NCBI RefSeq assembly: GCF_002257665.1
Contig: NZ_MQWB01000001.1
Coordinates: 370,502-434,501, forward strand
Source of the DNA: Rubricoccus marinus
GTDB taxonomy: Bacteria; Bacteroidota; Rhodothermia; Rhodothermales; Rubricoccaceae
Direction: 5' to 3'
DNA length: 64,000 bases
Shown one piece after another: positions 34,056-42,898 of this stretch. The position numbers and the translations under genes are program-made. The notes below the pieces were generated by a model that saw only the letters and a program-made list of their open reading frames with translations, was not told the origin of the DNA and searched no databases. Each line of letters begins with the position of its first letter. The stretch's first letter is position 1.

Positions 34056-36323
34056 GTGCGCCGCGCCCTGTTCTCCATCGCGCTTCTGCTCGCGGCGATC
34101 GGCGCGCGAGCCCAGGACCCTCTGGCGGTGCTGCGCTCGCCAGAGGCCTCGGGCGCGGACTTCGGGCGCGCCATAGCGGTAGAGGGAGACGTGGCCGCCG
34201 TGGGCGCGCCTCAAGCCCAGGCCTCTGGCGCCGTCACGCTGTACGGCCGCGCGCAGGACGGGCGCTGGGTTTCTCGCCAGAGGCTGGCTCCGGGGACGTC
34301 AGAGGGCGCGTTCGGATCGGCGGTGGCCTTGGCGGCGGACCGGCTTGTAGTCGGCGCCCCGGGGGCAGAGGCCGCGTACGTGTTCGAGCAAAGCGCCGGA
34401 GGCGAGTGGACGCGCGCGGCGACGCTCTCGCCTCCGGCGTCCGAAGCGGGCGCTGGGTTTGGGGCGGCGGTGGCGCTGAGTGGAAGCACGGTTGCCGTCG
34501 CAGCGCCAGGGGCGCGACCCGGCGCCTCGTACAGGGGCGGGACGGTTTACGTATTCGCGCGAGAGGCCAGCGGCGCGTGGGCGCTTTCAGCCACGCTGCG
34601 GCGACCGGTGGGCGAGGGCGAGGCGGGCTTCGGGCGCGCGCTCTCGCTCGACGGCGCGCGGCTCCTGATCGGGGCAGAGCCCGCATCTACGAGTGAGGAC
34701 GGACGCGCCTATGTGTACGAGAAGGTGGGTGCTGGTTGGACGGCCGTCGCCACGCTACAATCGCCCGACCCCCGGGCCTCTGGTGCGCCCACACGGTTTG
34801 GAACCGCGGTCGCGCTGGATGGGGACCGCGCACTCATCGGCGCCTGGGGGCAAGGTGTGACCGTGCCGGGGCAGGGCGTTGTGGCCTCGGGCGCGGCGTA
34901 CGCGTTCGAGCGCAGCGCGGCGGGGGCGTGGACGCTCCGCCAGAGGCTCACGCCGGCGCTGACAGCCGGCGCGAGCGTGGGGTTCGCGGTTGCGCTGGAG
35001 GCGGACCGGGCCGTTGTCGCGGCGCCCGGCGAGTCCGTAGGTGGGCAGGGGGGCGAGGTCCACGTCTTCGCGCGTCTTGGAAGTGAGTGGGAGCCGCGCG
35101 TCACGCTGCAAGGAAGCGGCACCGCCGGAGCGCAGTTCGGAATGTCGACGGCGCTGTCGGACCGGACCGTGGTGACGAGTGAGAAGGCCGTGGCGTACGT
35201 GCACACAACGGAGCGCACAGCCCCGCCGCCGCCACCCGGGCCTCCACCGTCTCGGCCGGTCGCACTCGTCGTGCGCGAGGCTGTCACTGTGGGTGACGCG
35301 CCAGGGGCCCGGCTGGCCGCGCAGCTGTTCCTCCGCGAGGACGTGCGCACGCGCGATTCGCCCGCGCCGCGCCTCGCGGCCCAGCTCTACCTCCGCGAGG
35401 ACGTGCGCACCCGCGATTCGCCAGAGGCCCGTTTGCCGTTACAGCTCTCGCTCCGCGAGGCTATAGGCGTTCGCGACCAGCCGCGGTTTTCGACGGCGCT
35501 CCAGCTGCTCGTGCGCGAAGCCGTCACCCTCACTGACGCGCCGGAGTTCGCGCGAGCCCTCGCGCTGCTCGTACGAGAGGGCATCGGAGTTGTCGACGGG
35601 TTCGGCGTGGCGCGTGGGGACAGTTCGGCGGCCTCTGGCGCGGTCCGGGTGGACACTGAGCGCGTGGCGTTTGTCGGCCCGTTGGGGCTGGACGTGACAT
35701 TGCGTGGGCTTCGCGAGACGGGCAGCGCGAGCGCGTTTTTCGAGGAAGCACGGCCCGAGTCGCCCGCTGGAATCCCGACGGGTGTCGAGATCGCGCCGTA
35801 CCGCTGGGAGCTTCGCGCAGAAGGCGGCCTCGAGTTCGACAGCGCGCGCGTGGCGCTTCGTCTGAGCGCGCTCCCTCGCCTCACGCTGGCCGACCCGAGC
35901 GCTTTCGCGGTCTACGCGCGACCGCTCTCCGGCGGCCCGTTCCGGGCGCTCGCGACCGCCGTCGCGGGAGAGACCATCGTCGCCGAAGGCGTGCTGACAG
36001 CGAGCGAACTGGCGCTGGCCGGAGCCGGGCTGGCTGTGGGAACGCCAGAGGCCCCACCGCGCGCGTTCGGCCTTTCGGCGCCCGCGCCCAACCCCGCGCG
36101 CGGGACCACACGCGTGATCCTCGCGCTGGCCGAGCCTGGACTGGCGCAAGTGGACGTGCTGGACCTCCGCGGCCGGCGCGTCGCAACGCTCGTCCAGGGC
36201 TACCTCCCCGCAGGCGAGACCGTGCTGGACCTCCGCGCCGACCGGTTGTCTGCCGGCACGTACGTGATCGTGCTGCGGGCCGGGGACGTGCTGGCCGTTT
36301 CGCGGCTCACCGTCGTGCGGTAG
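34056..36323 (+). CDS. Secreted FG-GAP beta-propeller protein with 20-residue tandem repeats and T9SS signal
   Basis: A 755-residue secreted protein starting at GTG 34056 (signal VRRALFSIALLLAAIGARAQ). Seven FG-GAP repeats (markers DFGRAIA, AFGSAVA, GFGAAVA, GFGRALS, RFGTAVA, GFAVALE, QFGMSTA; residues about 35-385) predict a complete seven-bladed propeller. A polyproline hinge leads to nearly six exact 20-residue repeats (about 404-520, consensus LxLREAVxVxDxPxxRLAxQ). Then comes a beta-sandwich-like region and a Por/T9SS sorting domain (APNPARGTTRV…VDVLDLRGRRVATL…TYVIVLRAGDVLAVSRLTVVR, shown in parts). Likely surface-displayed, possibly adhesive. Coupled to the preceding small secreted protein gene. 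Confidence 0.82.
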   Translation: MRRALFSIALLLAAIGARAQDPLAVLRSPEASGADFGRAIAVEGDVAAVGAPQAQASGAVTLYGRAQDGRWVSRQRLAPGTSEGAFGSAVALAADRLVVGAPGAEAAYVFEQSAGGEWTRAATLSPPASEAGAGFGAAVALSGSTVAVAAPGARPGASYRGGTVYVFAREASGAWALSATLRRPVGEGEAGFGRALSLDGARLLIGAEPASTSEDGRAYVYEKVGAGWTAVATLQSPDPRASGAPTRFGTAVALDGDRALIGAWGQGVTVPGQGVVASGAAYAFERSAAGAWTLRQRLTPALTAGASVGFAVALEADRAVVAAPGESVGGQGGEVHVFARLGSEWEPRVTLQGSGTAGAQFGMSTALSDRTVVTSEKAVAYVHTTERTAPPPPPGPPPSRPVALVVREAVTVGDAPGARLAAQLFLREDVRTRDSPAPRLAAQLYLREDVRTRDSPEARLPLQLSLREAIGVRDQPRFSTALQLLVREAVTLTDAPEFARALALLVREGIGVVDGFGVARGDSSAASGAVRVDTERVAFVGPLGLDVTLRGLRETGSASAFFEEARPESPAGIPTGVEIAPYRWELRAEGGLEFDSARVALRLSALPRLTLADPSAFAVYARPLSGGPFRALATAVAGETIVAEGVLTASELALAGAGLAVGTPEAPPRAFGLSAPAPNPARGTTRVILALAEPGLAQVDVLDLRGRRVATLVQGYLPAGETVLDLRADRLSAGTYVIVLRAGDVLAVSRLTVVR
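35265..35612 (+). repeat. 60-bp in-frame tandem repeat (about 5.8 units)
   Basis: Six consecutive units of exactly 60 bp, each with CTCCGCGAGG or a close variant at the same phase, encode 20-residue repeats with the conserved core REAVxVxDxP. Units two and three are nearly identical in DNA, which points to recent duplication; the outer units have diverged. Confidence 0.9.
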
Positions 36324-36341
36324 GCCTCTGGCGCCAGAGGC
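36324..36341. repeat. 18-bp palindrome between convergent genes
   Basis: Perfect GCCTCTGGCGCCAGAGGC abutting the stop codon of the FG-GAP gene and 8 bp from the stop of the convergent histidine kinase gene. Confidence 0.9.
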
Positions 36342-36349
36342 CGGACCGG

Positions 36350-37648
36350 TTATAGCAGGAGCGGCAGCACGAGGTGGAACGTGGAGCCGCAACCGGGGCC
36401 GTCGCTTTCGGCCCACAGCTGGCCACCGTGGCGGACCGCCACCGCGCGCGCGACGGTCAGGCCGACGCCGAGGCCCTCGTGGTCGCGGCGGTCGGGGTCC
36501 TGTAGCTGCACGTAGCCCTCGAAGATCCGCTCCAGGTTGTGGCGTGCGAGGCCGCAGCCCTCGTCCGTGACGCGGACGTGCAACGTTTCCCCTTCCACAG
36601 AGCCTTTGACGCGGACCGGCGCGCCGGCGGGGGAGAACCGGACGGCGTTCTTGAGCAGGTTGCTAAACACGAGCCGAAGCCGGAGCCCATCGCCTGCGAC
36701 CGTGAGGCCGTGTGGGAAGCTCACCTGGATCTCGTTTTTCCGCTGCGCCAGGCCACGGATGGCCTCCTCTAGGATCGTGCTCACATCGACGCGGCGCGAC
36801 GGATGAGCGCCGATCTCGCCCTCAAGCGTTGCCATCACGTCGAGGGTCTGAACAACGTCCGTCATGCGGTACCCCGCCCGGACGATGGCGTCGGCGTATT
36901 GGCGGAGGTGCCCTTCGACTTCGTCGGCGAGGATCTGCCCGAACCCCCGGACGGATGTCAGCGGGGTGCGCAGCTCGTGCGAGGTGATCGCGAGGAAGTT
37001 CATTTTCAGGCGGTCCACCTCCGCGAGACGCTCGTTGAGCTCGACGAGCGCGCGGGCGTGGCGCGCATCACGGATGGCGATGGCCGCTTGCGCCGCGACG
37101 ATCTGCAGCGCCTCTACATCCCCCATGTCGAAGCCACCATGCCGGGAGTTGAGCACCTCGATCACCCCGACCGGCTGCCCGTCGATGTGCATCGGCACGC
37201 CGAGAAGCGCCTCAGTGACGAAGCCGGTCGTTTCGTCAGCGGCGCGGAAGTGCCGCTCGTCGCTCTGGACATCGGCGGAGTACAGCGGGCGGCCCTCGCG
37301 AAAGATCTCGCCCGCCAAGCTCCCGTTCATCGGCACGGTGGTACCGACTAGCGACGCGCCGACCTCGCCGCTGGCGGCCTCGAAGCAGAGCGAGTTGGAG
37401 CGCTCGTCGAAGAGCAGGATCGACGCCGCGTCGCAGTCGGCGACTCCGGTGACCGTGTTGGTAATCACGTCCAGAAGTTGCGCCGTATCGCCGAAGGTGT
37501 TGAGCGCGAGGTTGATGCTGAGCAGCTGCTTCAGCCGCGCGCTTTCTGCCGTCCGTTCCGGGACGGGGTGCGCGGACGGGACGAGGGCGGGAAGACAGGC
37601 GTCGACGGAGGTTACGGGGGCACCGGACCAGGAGGTGTGATCGTTCAT
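36350..37648 (-). CDS. GAF-domain sensor histidine kinase
   Basis: A 432-residue soluble kinase. A GAF domain (about 50-195, …DCDAASILLFDERSNSLCFEAASGE…GSLAGEIFREGRPLYSADVQSD…GVPMHIDGQPVGVIEVLN) is linked to a HisKA dimerisation helix with the phospho-acceptor in SHELRTPLTSVRGFGQIL and a HATPase domain (N-box NLLKNAVRFSPAGAPV, G1 VTDEGCGLA, G2 GLGVGLTVARAVAVRHGGQLW). There are no transmembrane segments, so it senses a cytosolic ligand through GAF. No response regulator adjoins it (orphan kinase). The upstream AT-rich site at 37747-37756 is a plausible promoter. Confidence 0.93.
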   Translation of the reverse strand: MNDHTSWSGAPVTSVDACLPALVPSAHPVPERTAESARLKQLLSINLALNTFGDTAQLLDVITNTVTGVADCDAASILLFDERSNSLCFEAASGEVGASLVGTTVPMNGSLAGEIFREGRPLYSADVQSDERHFRAADETTGFVTEALLGVPMHIDGQPVGVIEVLNSRHGGFDMGDVEALQIVAAQAAIAIRDARHARALVELNERLAEVDRLKMNFLAITSHELRTPLTSVRGFGQILADEVEGHLRQYADAIVRAGYRMTDVVQTLDVMATLEGEIGAHPSRRVDVSTILEEAIRGLAQRKNEIQVSFPHGLTVAGDGLRLRLVFSNLLKNAVRFSPAGAPVRVKGSVEGETLHVRVTDEGCGLARHNLERIFEGYVQLQDPDRRDHEGLGVGLTVARAVAVRHGGQLWAESDGPGCGSTFHLVLPLLL

Positions 37649-37746
37649 CAGGGCTAGGGAAGGGCTCGATAGTAGAGTGCTGCACGCCGCCTAACTGCGC
37701 ACAATCGGGTCCAATTATCCCGCGCTGAAGCGACAACGGATCTGCC

Positions 37747-37756
37747 TATATATAAT
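37747..37756 (-). promoter_or_regulatory. Candidate promoter element (TATATATAAT region)
   Basis: A 10-bp A/T-only run in otherwise GC-rich DNA, about 100 bp upstream of the GAF kinase start. On the minus strand it reads ATTATATATA. Only composition supports it. Confidence 0.35.
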
Positions 37757-37877
37757 CCGCACCCTGGTTGTGTCGGTGTGCAGAGAGCAGGAGGGCTTTC
37801 GTGCGCTGAAGAGGTCGAAAGAAGGGCACGTTCTCGCATGCATCATCCACGCGGGAATCACCGTGTGCCCGCTCACC

Positions 37878-37895
37878 GCCTCTGGCGCCAGAGGC
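37878..37895. repeat. 18-bp palindrome downstream of MFS gene
   Basis: Perfect GCCTCTGGCGCCAGAGGC, 11 bp beyond the MFS stop (minus strand). Confidence 0.9.
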
Positions 37896-37906
37896 GCTTC
37901 TCAAGG

Positions 37907-39202
37907 TCAGGCTTCCCGCGTCCGCAGCGAAATCCCATCGGCGACCGAGAGCACCCGCGCGGCGAGAAACGCCACGCCGAGGGGGATCACCGCGAGCACC
38001 CAGAGCGCTTGCGTGTAGCCGCCAGAGGTCTCGGCGCCAACGGCCAAAAGCGGCGGGCCGAGGGCCGTGGCGGCGACGAACGCTGTGCCGGCGTAGCCCT
38101 TGATCGCGCCGATGTGCGCGCGGCCGAAATAGGCCGCGAAGCCGCTCCCGCTCACGTTGCCCATCACGCCCTGACTCACGCCGAAGGCCGCGCCGTACAC
38201 CCAGACGGCCTCTGGCGAGGTCACCCACGGCACGAGCGCCATCATCGCGGCGAAGAACGCGAGCGAGGCCGCCATCACGCGCCCGGGTCCGAAGCGGTCC
38301 ACGAGGCCGCCGCCAAGAAGGCTGGACAGCGCCGTCACGACCCCGTAGGGCACGAACAGCAGCGCCGCGGACGCCCGGTCCAGCCCCGCGCTCGCCATCA
38401 CGTCTACGTGGTGGAACAGGAGCGCCGTGCCCAGGCAACTCGTCGTCGCGATGCCTGCCAGGAGCACCCAGAACGCGGCCGTCCCCCGCGCTTCGGGAAG
38501 GCTCATCGACGCCTCTGGCGTTTCGGCCTCGCCAGAGGCCATCGGCGCGTCGCCATCAGGGCGGAGGCCGTAGCGCTCGGGATGGCGCCGCACGAAGAGA
38601 AGGGCGGCGGGGATCACGAGCGCGGCGACCGCGACGCCGAGCCACCCGTACGTCGCGCGCCAGCCCACGCTCGCGATGCCGCGCTCGATCAGCGGCGGCA
38701 CCACCGAAAGCGCGACCGCCATCCCGATCCCCATCAGGCCGACGGAGAACCCGCGCCGCCGTACGAACCACAGGTTGACGGCATGGACGGCCGAGAGGCT
38801 GAGCGCGCCCTGGCCCAGCGTTCGCATCAGGAAAAAGCCAACCGCGAGCGTTGTAAAGCCCTGCACCTGGCCCATGCCCACACACGCGAGCGCCAGAAGC
38901 ACCGCGATCACGATCATCCCGCGCTGCGGCCCCCAGCGGTCCAGGGCCTTACCCGTCCACGGCAGTACGAACGCCGCCGCGACCGTTGCGCCGGTGTACG
39001 CGAGGGAGACTGCCGACCGGGACACGCCGAGATCGGCGATAAACGCGTCGATAAAGAGCGAGACGCCCGCGGTCTGTCCCGGCAGCGTCATCCCCATCGC
39101 GAGCGCCGCCGCGCCCGTCACGGCCCAGCCGAAAAAGAACGGCGTGCGGCGGATCACGCCGTCGGCCTGTGGCGGGATCGAGGAGGAGGCAGGGTCTCGC
39201 AT
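37907..39202 (-). CDS. MFS transporter
   Basis: A 431-residue major facilitator with 12 predicted helices and the loop 2-3 signature (TGKALDRWGPQRG, a variant of GxLaDrxGrr), repeated between helices 8 and 9 (GGGLVDRFGPGRVM). The overall pattern (VSLFIDAFIADLGVSRSAVSLAYTGATVAAAF, GMGQVQGF) resembles the monocarboxylate/oxalate:formate-type MFS group, but the substrate is unknown. The central loop between helices 6 and 7 contains a motif-derived insert (ASGEAETPEAS). The ATG at 39200-39202 is preferred over an upstream in-frame start. Confidence 0.9.
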   Translation of the reverse strand: MRDPASSSIPPQADGVIRRTPFFFGWAVTGAAALAMGMTLPGQTAGVSLFIDAFIADLGVSRSAVSLAYTGATVAAAFVLPWTGKALDRWGPQRGMIVIAVLLALACVGMGQVQGFTTLAVGFFLMRTLGQGALSLSAVHAVNLWFVRRRGFSVGLMGIGMAVALSVVPPLIERGIASVGWRATYGWLGVAVAALVIPAALLFVRRHPERYGLRPDGDAPMASGEAETPEASMSLPEARGTAAFWVLLAGIATTSCLGTALLFHHVDVMASAGLDRASAALLFVPYGVVTALSSLLGGGLVDRFGPGRVMAASLAFFAAMMALVPWVTSPEAVWVYGAAFGVSQGVMGNVSGSGFAAYFGRAHIGAIKGYAGTAFVAATALGPPLLAVGAETSGGYTQALWVLAVIPLGVAFLAARVLSVADGISLRTREA

Positions 39203-39354
39203 AGCTGGCGAACCTAGCCCGCCCGCTCCGCCAGTCGCGTGGAGGTGCGGCCAACACGCCGCTGGCGCGAGGGGAGAAGCGAGGGGCAGGCATCCGCCTC
39301 TGGCGCTGCAACGCAAAGCGCACCGGCCTCAACGCCAGAGGCCCGAACGCAACG

Positions 39355-39385
39355 CCGCCTCTGGCGCCGAAGCAACCAGAGGCGG
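39355..39385 (-). terminator. Motif-built hairpin with UUCG loop, copy A
   Basis: On the minus strand CCGCCTCTGG, a bulged T, then TGC-TTCG-GCG and CCAGAGGCGG form a 13-bp stem capped by a UUCG tetraloop, followed by CGTTGCGTT. It lies 51 bp after the stop of the secreted-protein gene at 39436 and is near-identical to copies B and C. Confidence 0.75.
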
Positions 39386-39435
39386 CGGGGGGCGTCTCGC
39401 CAGAGGCCTCCGGGGAGGCCCGCTGGCTGAGCGGC

Positions 39436-41904
39436 CTACCGGAGGACCGTCACGCGGCGGGTCTCCCGCACGCCCGGCGCCTCCACGACGACGAGGTACG
39501 CGCCTGGGGCGAATCCGGCGGTGGAGACGCGGACGCTCTCGCCAGAGGCGGAGAGGCGGACGGCCTGCTCGGCGACACGGCGACCGAGCGCGTCGTAGAC
39601 GGAGACGGTGGCCTCGGCGGCGGCGCCGAGGCGGACGTCGAGGGCGAAGGCGCCGGCGGCGGGGTTCGGCATCGGGGCGCCGACGTACGCGCCAGAGGCC
39701 TCTGGCGTCTGCTCGGTGTCCACGACCGCGGTGACGGCAGCGGTCAGCACGAAGCGTGGGACCCAGTCCTCACCTGTCGCTTGGGCGGTAAACGTGTAGC
39801 CCTCTGTGCTCGCGAGGTCCACCTGCGCCCCGGTCTCGATGTCTACAAGCGTCCCGCTCAAGCGCATGCTGCGCCAGACGAGCGTGTACTCTCCGGCCTC
39901 GGTGAGCTGGACCGAGAGCGGAACGGAGGAGCCCGCCGCGCCTTCCGGCAGCGCCATGACGGCCTGCGCCATCGGCTCGCCATCCCGCTCACCCATCGGC
40001 GCGATCAGGCCCACCGGCCCCGATGGCCACGAGGGCTTGGACGCATCCGTGCGGTCCCAACCCAGCGTCGCGTCTCGCAGGAACCGGATGTAGGTGGCCT
40101 CGTCGCGGGTCTTAGCGCCAGAGGCCGTCTCGCCGAAGAGCCCGAAGCGGGCGTACGCCTCTGGTGCGGCGGTCTTGCCATGGAACGGCGGGACCTCTGG
40201 CGTGGCCGCAAGGACTGGATCGTAGGTCACCGTCACGGGATCACCGACCTCACCCGCCGTTTTCGTTACCTCCACCAGAACGCCGTTCCAGATGGATACC
40301 GCCCCTTGCGGCGTGGGATCGTTTGGGTCGGAGGGCGGGGGAGTGTCGAACACGATCTCGTACGTGCCCGGGCCATCCAGTTCGGGCACGTCACCCGTCC
40401 GTGGATTGAGGCCACCGGGATTGCCGGGGTTCCAGATGAACCCCTGGGCTGCCAGCGTGCCGCCGGTCACGGACATCGCGGAGTAGTCCATCGGGTATGG
40501 GAACGGGTTGCCAAACAGGTAGAAATCGTCGTCGTCTGGCGCGATGCTCCCTTCGGGCGCGCCCACTGTTGTCGGGTCCGCATTCGGCGTCGTAAATGGG
40601 GGCGTGCACGTCTCCTGGTCTGAGGCGCAGTTCGTGTTGTCCTCGAACGTCTCGCTAAAGGCGTCGGAGATTTCCGTGCCCGTTGCCGAGAGCTGGAACC
40701 CGTCCAACTCAACGCTGACACTCGTGCCAGGACCGAAGGCGGGGTCATTGGGCGTAAAGGCCTGGTCGTACCAGTACCACCAGAAGCCGCGTCCGGGGCG
40801 GAGGACTGTGCCTGTCGTCGGGGCCGGGACGTAGTCCCAGCGTGCGCCGCCTTGGTACCCCGAGTAGAGGTTGTAGCCCAGGTTGGGGTACTGCGCCTGT
40901 TCCACGCCGTCGCCATCGGGGACTCCGAGTACAACGTTCTGCTGCGCGAGGTCGTCCACGGTCACCCCTTGAACGGGAGCGCTCAAGAGACGCCATCCGG
41001 GCTCGCTGAGAACAGGAGGCGTTGCGCCCGTGATCTCTGGGCCTTGGACCTGGTTGATCTCACCGATGATGAAGTCATCGAACCCGAACGTCTCGTTGTC
41101 TACGACGGTGCTGCCGATGGGAAGACCGAGTACGCGGCGGTCCGTGAAGCTGATTTCGATCGCCTCGTACTGACTGTCGTGATCTGTGAATCCGATAAAG
41201 GCGACCTGACCGTTTCCAGGGGACAACTCGATCACGCCTAGGTTGGTTACCTCGCCATAGTCCAGGACCACTGGTGCGCCTCCACCGAGGGGCGTCAGCG
41301 TCAGCCGGATGGTCTCGTAGCCCTCGATGTCCGTGACGTACGTCCCGAACGCCGAGATCGGCTTTGCAACCTTGCCCGCAGAGACTTGGCCTGGAGCGTA
41401 CTCGAGCCGCACCGCGCCGTGGGTCGTGCCGTGAAAGATCTCGTTCACCACGTCGAGGATGCTGTAGTCATAGCCGGCGGCGAAGAGGTACTTGTTACCG
41501 CCCGTGGGCCATGCTCCGAGGAGGTGCGAGATCAGTCCTAGGTTCGCGTCTAGCTCGATAATTCCCCGGTTGCGAGCCTTGACTACAACAGGGATTTCTC
41601 CACCGTCGCCGTACGCTGGAAAGCGAGCCATCGTGGCGGTCTGGAACAGCGCCGAGGCCACCCGGGACGGAAGGTTGTTGATAAAGTGGGGGGTGTCAGA
41701 TTCGAAGCCGTGGCTCCCCACCGTTCTGTCTGCGAGGCTTTCGACAAACGCGTTCCGAGCGGTGACAGCTCCGCCGTTGGGTTGGAGTTCGTAGCTGGGA
41801 AAAAGAGGGCTGTCCTGTCCGAAGTACTGAACGGGAGGGGCGTCTTGCGCGAAGGCGCTAGCCGCTACAAAGCACGCGATGACGTACGTGGTAAAGAATC
41901 TCAT
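39436..41904 (-). CDS. Secreted T9SS protein, paralogue 1
   Basis: An 822-residue secreted protein. Signal peptide MRFFTTYVIACFVAASAFAQ. Residues about 40-290 form an N-terminal domain with a choice-of-anchor flavour (…VAFIGFTDHDSQYEAIEISFTDRR…ETFGFDDFIIGEINQV). Next comes a module beginning EPGWRLLSAPVQGVTVDDLA and containing PGRGFWWYWYD and LFGNPFPYPMDYS, then IRFLRDATLGWD…LVWRSMRLSGTLVDIETGAQVDL, and a Por/T9SS sorting domain (APMPNPAAGAFALDV…DALGRRVAEQAV…VTVLR). It is homologous over its whole length to the gene at 42899. The protein's role is unknown; it is probably cell-surface or released. ATG at 41902-41904 follows AGAATC… and gives the only good leader. Confidence 0.82.
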   Translation of the reverse strand: MRFFTTYVIACFVAASAFAQDAPPVQYFGQDSPLFPSYELQPNGGAVTARNAFVESLADRTVGSHGFESDTPHFINNLPSRVASALFQTATMARFPAYGDGGEIPVVVKARNRGIIELDANLGLISHLLGAWPTGGNKYLFAAGYDYSILDVVNEIFHGTTHGAVRLEYAPGQVSAGKVAKPISAFGTYVTDIEGYETIRLTLTPLGGGAPVVLDYGEVTNLGVIELSPGNGQVAFIGFTDHDSQYEAIEISFTDRRVLGLPIGSTVVDNETFGFDDFIIGEINQVQGPEITGATPPVLSEPGWRLLSAPVQGVTVDDLAQQNVVLGVPDGDGVEQAQYPNLGYNLYSGYQGGARWDYVPAPTTGTVLRPGRGFWWYWYDQAFTPNDPAFGPGTSVSVELDGFQLSATGTEISDAFSETFEDNTNCASDQETCTPPFTTPNADPTTVGAPEGSIAPDDDDFYLFGNPFPYPMDYSAMSVTGGTLAAQGFIWNPGNPGGLNPRTGDVPELDGPGTYEIVFDTPPPSDPNDPTPQGAVSIWNGVLVEVTKTAGEVGDPVTVTYDPVLAATPEVPPFHGKTAAPEAYARFGLFGETASGAKTRDEATYIRFLRDATLGWDRTDASKPSWPSGPVGLIAPMGERDGEPMAQAVMALPEGAAGSSVPLSVQLTEAGEYTLVWRSMRLSGTLVDIETGAQVDLASTEGYTFTAQATGEDWVPRFVLTAAVTAVVDTEQTPEASGAYVGAPMPNPAAGAFALDVRLGAAAEATVSVYDALGRRVAEQAVRLSASGESVRVSTAGFAPGAYLVVVEAPGVRETRRVTVLR

Positions 41905-42354
41905 GACGGGATGGGGAAGGGGTGGCTCGGGCGCGAGCAAGAATGGATCAGCCTGAATAGTGGGGCTCAGTTGTCTACATCGGTGGATCTATGTGCAGCA
42001 TCGAAAAGGTGAGGCCAAGGATGCCAGCCGATGCGCTGAGTCTGGCTGCATGGCCGCAGGAGGATGTAGTCGTTAGGCAGTGTTGAGATCAAAGGCACTG
42101 GGCGATCCGGCGCCGGCTCGCCCAAAGCGGGGTAGAGATCGGAATGGACTGGGTCTAATAAGGCGTAGCGGGAGGTGCGGATATGTGTGTAGATGCGAAG
42201 CGCTGTTGTCCCAGTATGGGGTGCTGCTTTGTCTCGTTCAGAGATATGGCCCATTGTTCGTCCCGTTCGTTGGGCCCGCGTGTCGGAACCCGGATTCGTA
42301 CACGCGAATTTCACGTATGGCACATTTTGGGCAGGAGGGGTCCCCGGCGCCTGT

Positions 42355-42376
42355 AGCGCTCTTCCCCTAGAGCGCT
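42355..42376. repeat. Hairpin AGCGCTCT-N6-AGAGCGCT
   Basis: A perfect 8-bp inverted repeat with a six-base loop TCCCCT followed by TTCG, in the unexplained spacer. No adjoining gene; purpose unknown. Confidence 0.7.
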
Positions 42377-42819
42377 TTCGTGCTCATCGGGCCTCGCCAG
42401 AGGTGCCCCAACTCCCCCCTGCTTGCGCCCCTCTTTTGCCTGGGCTGGACCGCCTGGAGGGCCCGCTCTGCCTACGATCAGGGGTTCGGCCTGTAACCAC
42501 CCTCGAACCTGACCTAGAGGGGTGGCTGACGGGCGCATCCCTTGGAGGGCGCCCCCTTCGGCACTACCCAGCCCAACGCTGCGGCATATGTGTGAGCCCA
42601 GCGTGGTACGGGGGCGTTTGCCGTCTGTCCCTGCGTGTCGCCGATAAGCCTGTCCAAGGCCTCTGGCGCTGGAACCAATCTGTGCGGTAGGCCTGGACTC
42701 AGACAGGCTCCCCCCGGTGGGAACTCGACGCGAGCCGCTCTCGCTTTGCGTGCTGCGCTGGCGAGGCCGCGCTCATGCCCGCGGGCTAGAGGCACCGCGC
42801 CAGAGGCCTAAACGCAACG

Positions 42820-42849
42820 CCGCCTCTGGTGCCGGGGCACCAGAGGCGG
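42820..42849 (-). terminator. Motif-built hairpin, copy B
   Basis: A perfect 13-bp stem, 42820-42832 with 42837-42849 (CCGCCTCTGGTGC / GCACCAGAGGCGG), with a CCCG loop on the minus strand, then CGTTGCGTTTAGG. It lies 50 bp after the stop of paralogue 2. Compared with copy C, the wobble pair has become a Watson-Crick pair, a compensatory-type difference. Confidence 0.78.
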
Positions 42850-42898
42850 CGGGGGCGTCTCGCCAGAAGCCTCGCGTGAGGCCCCCGGTCGATCCGGT

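Larger units (their letters stand above)
41905..42898. other. About 1 kb non-coding spacer between paralogues
   Basis: No convincing gene: short open frames on both strands lack similarity, ribosome sites and the codon bias of neighbours. Base composition is more even than the flanking genes for the first 400 bp. Visible elements are an 8-bp inverted repeat AGCGCTCT/AGAGCGCT (42355-42376) and motif hairpin copy B near the right end. The promoter of paralogue 1 must lie in the left part. It may be remnant DNA from the duplication or a decayed gene. Confidence 0.6.

Noticed and set aside
35265-35612. 60-bp periodic repeat considered as a CRISPR array
   Set aside because: There are no spacers: the units are contiguous and in frame in a secreted protein, and they diverge as coding repeats do.
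42193-42690. A 165-codon plus frame in the 1-kb spacer
   Set aside because: No ribosome site, no similarity recognised, mixed codon use and it runs toward the terminator of a minus-strand gene.
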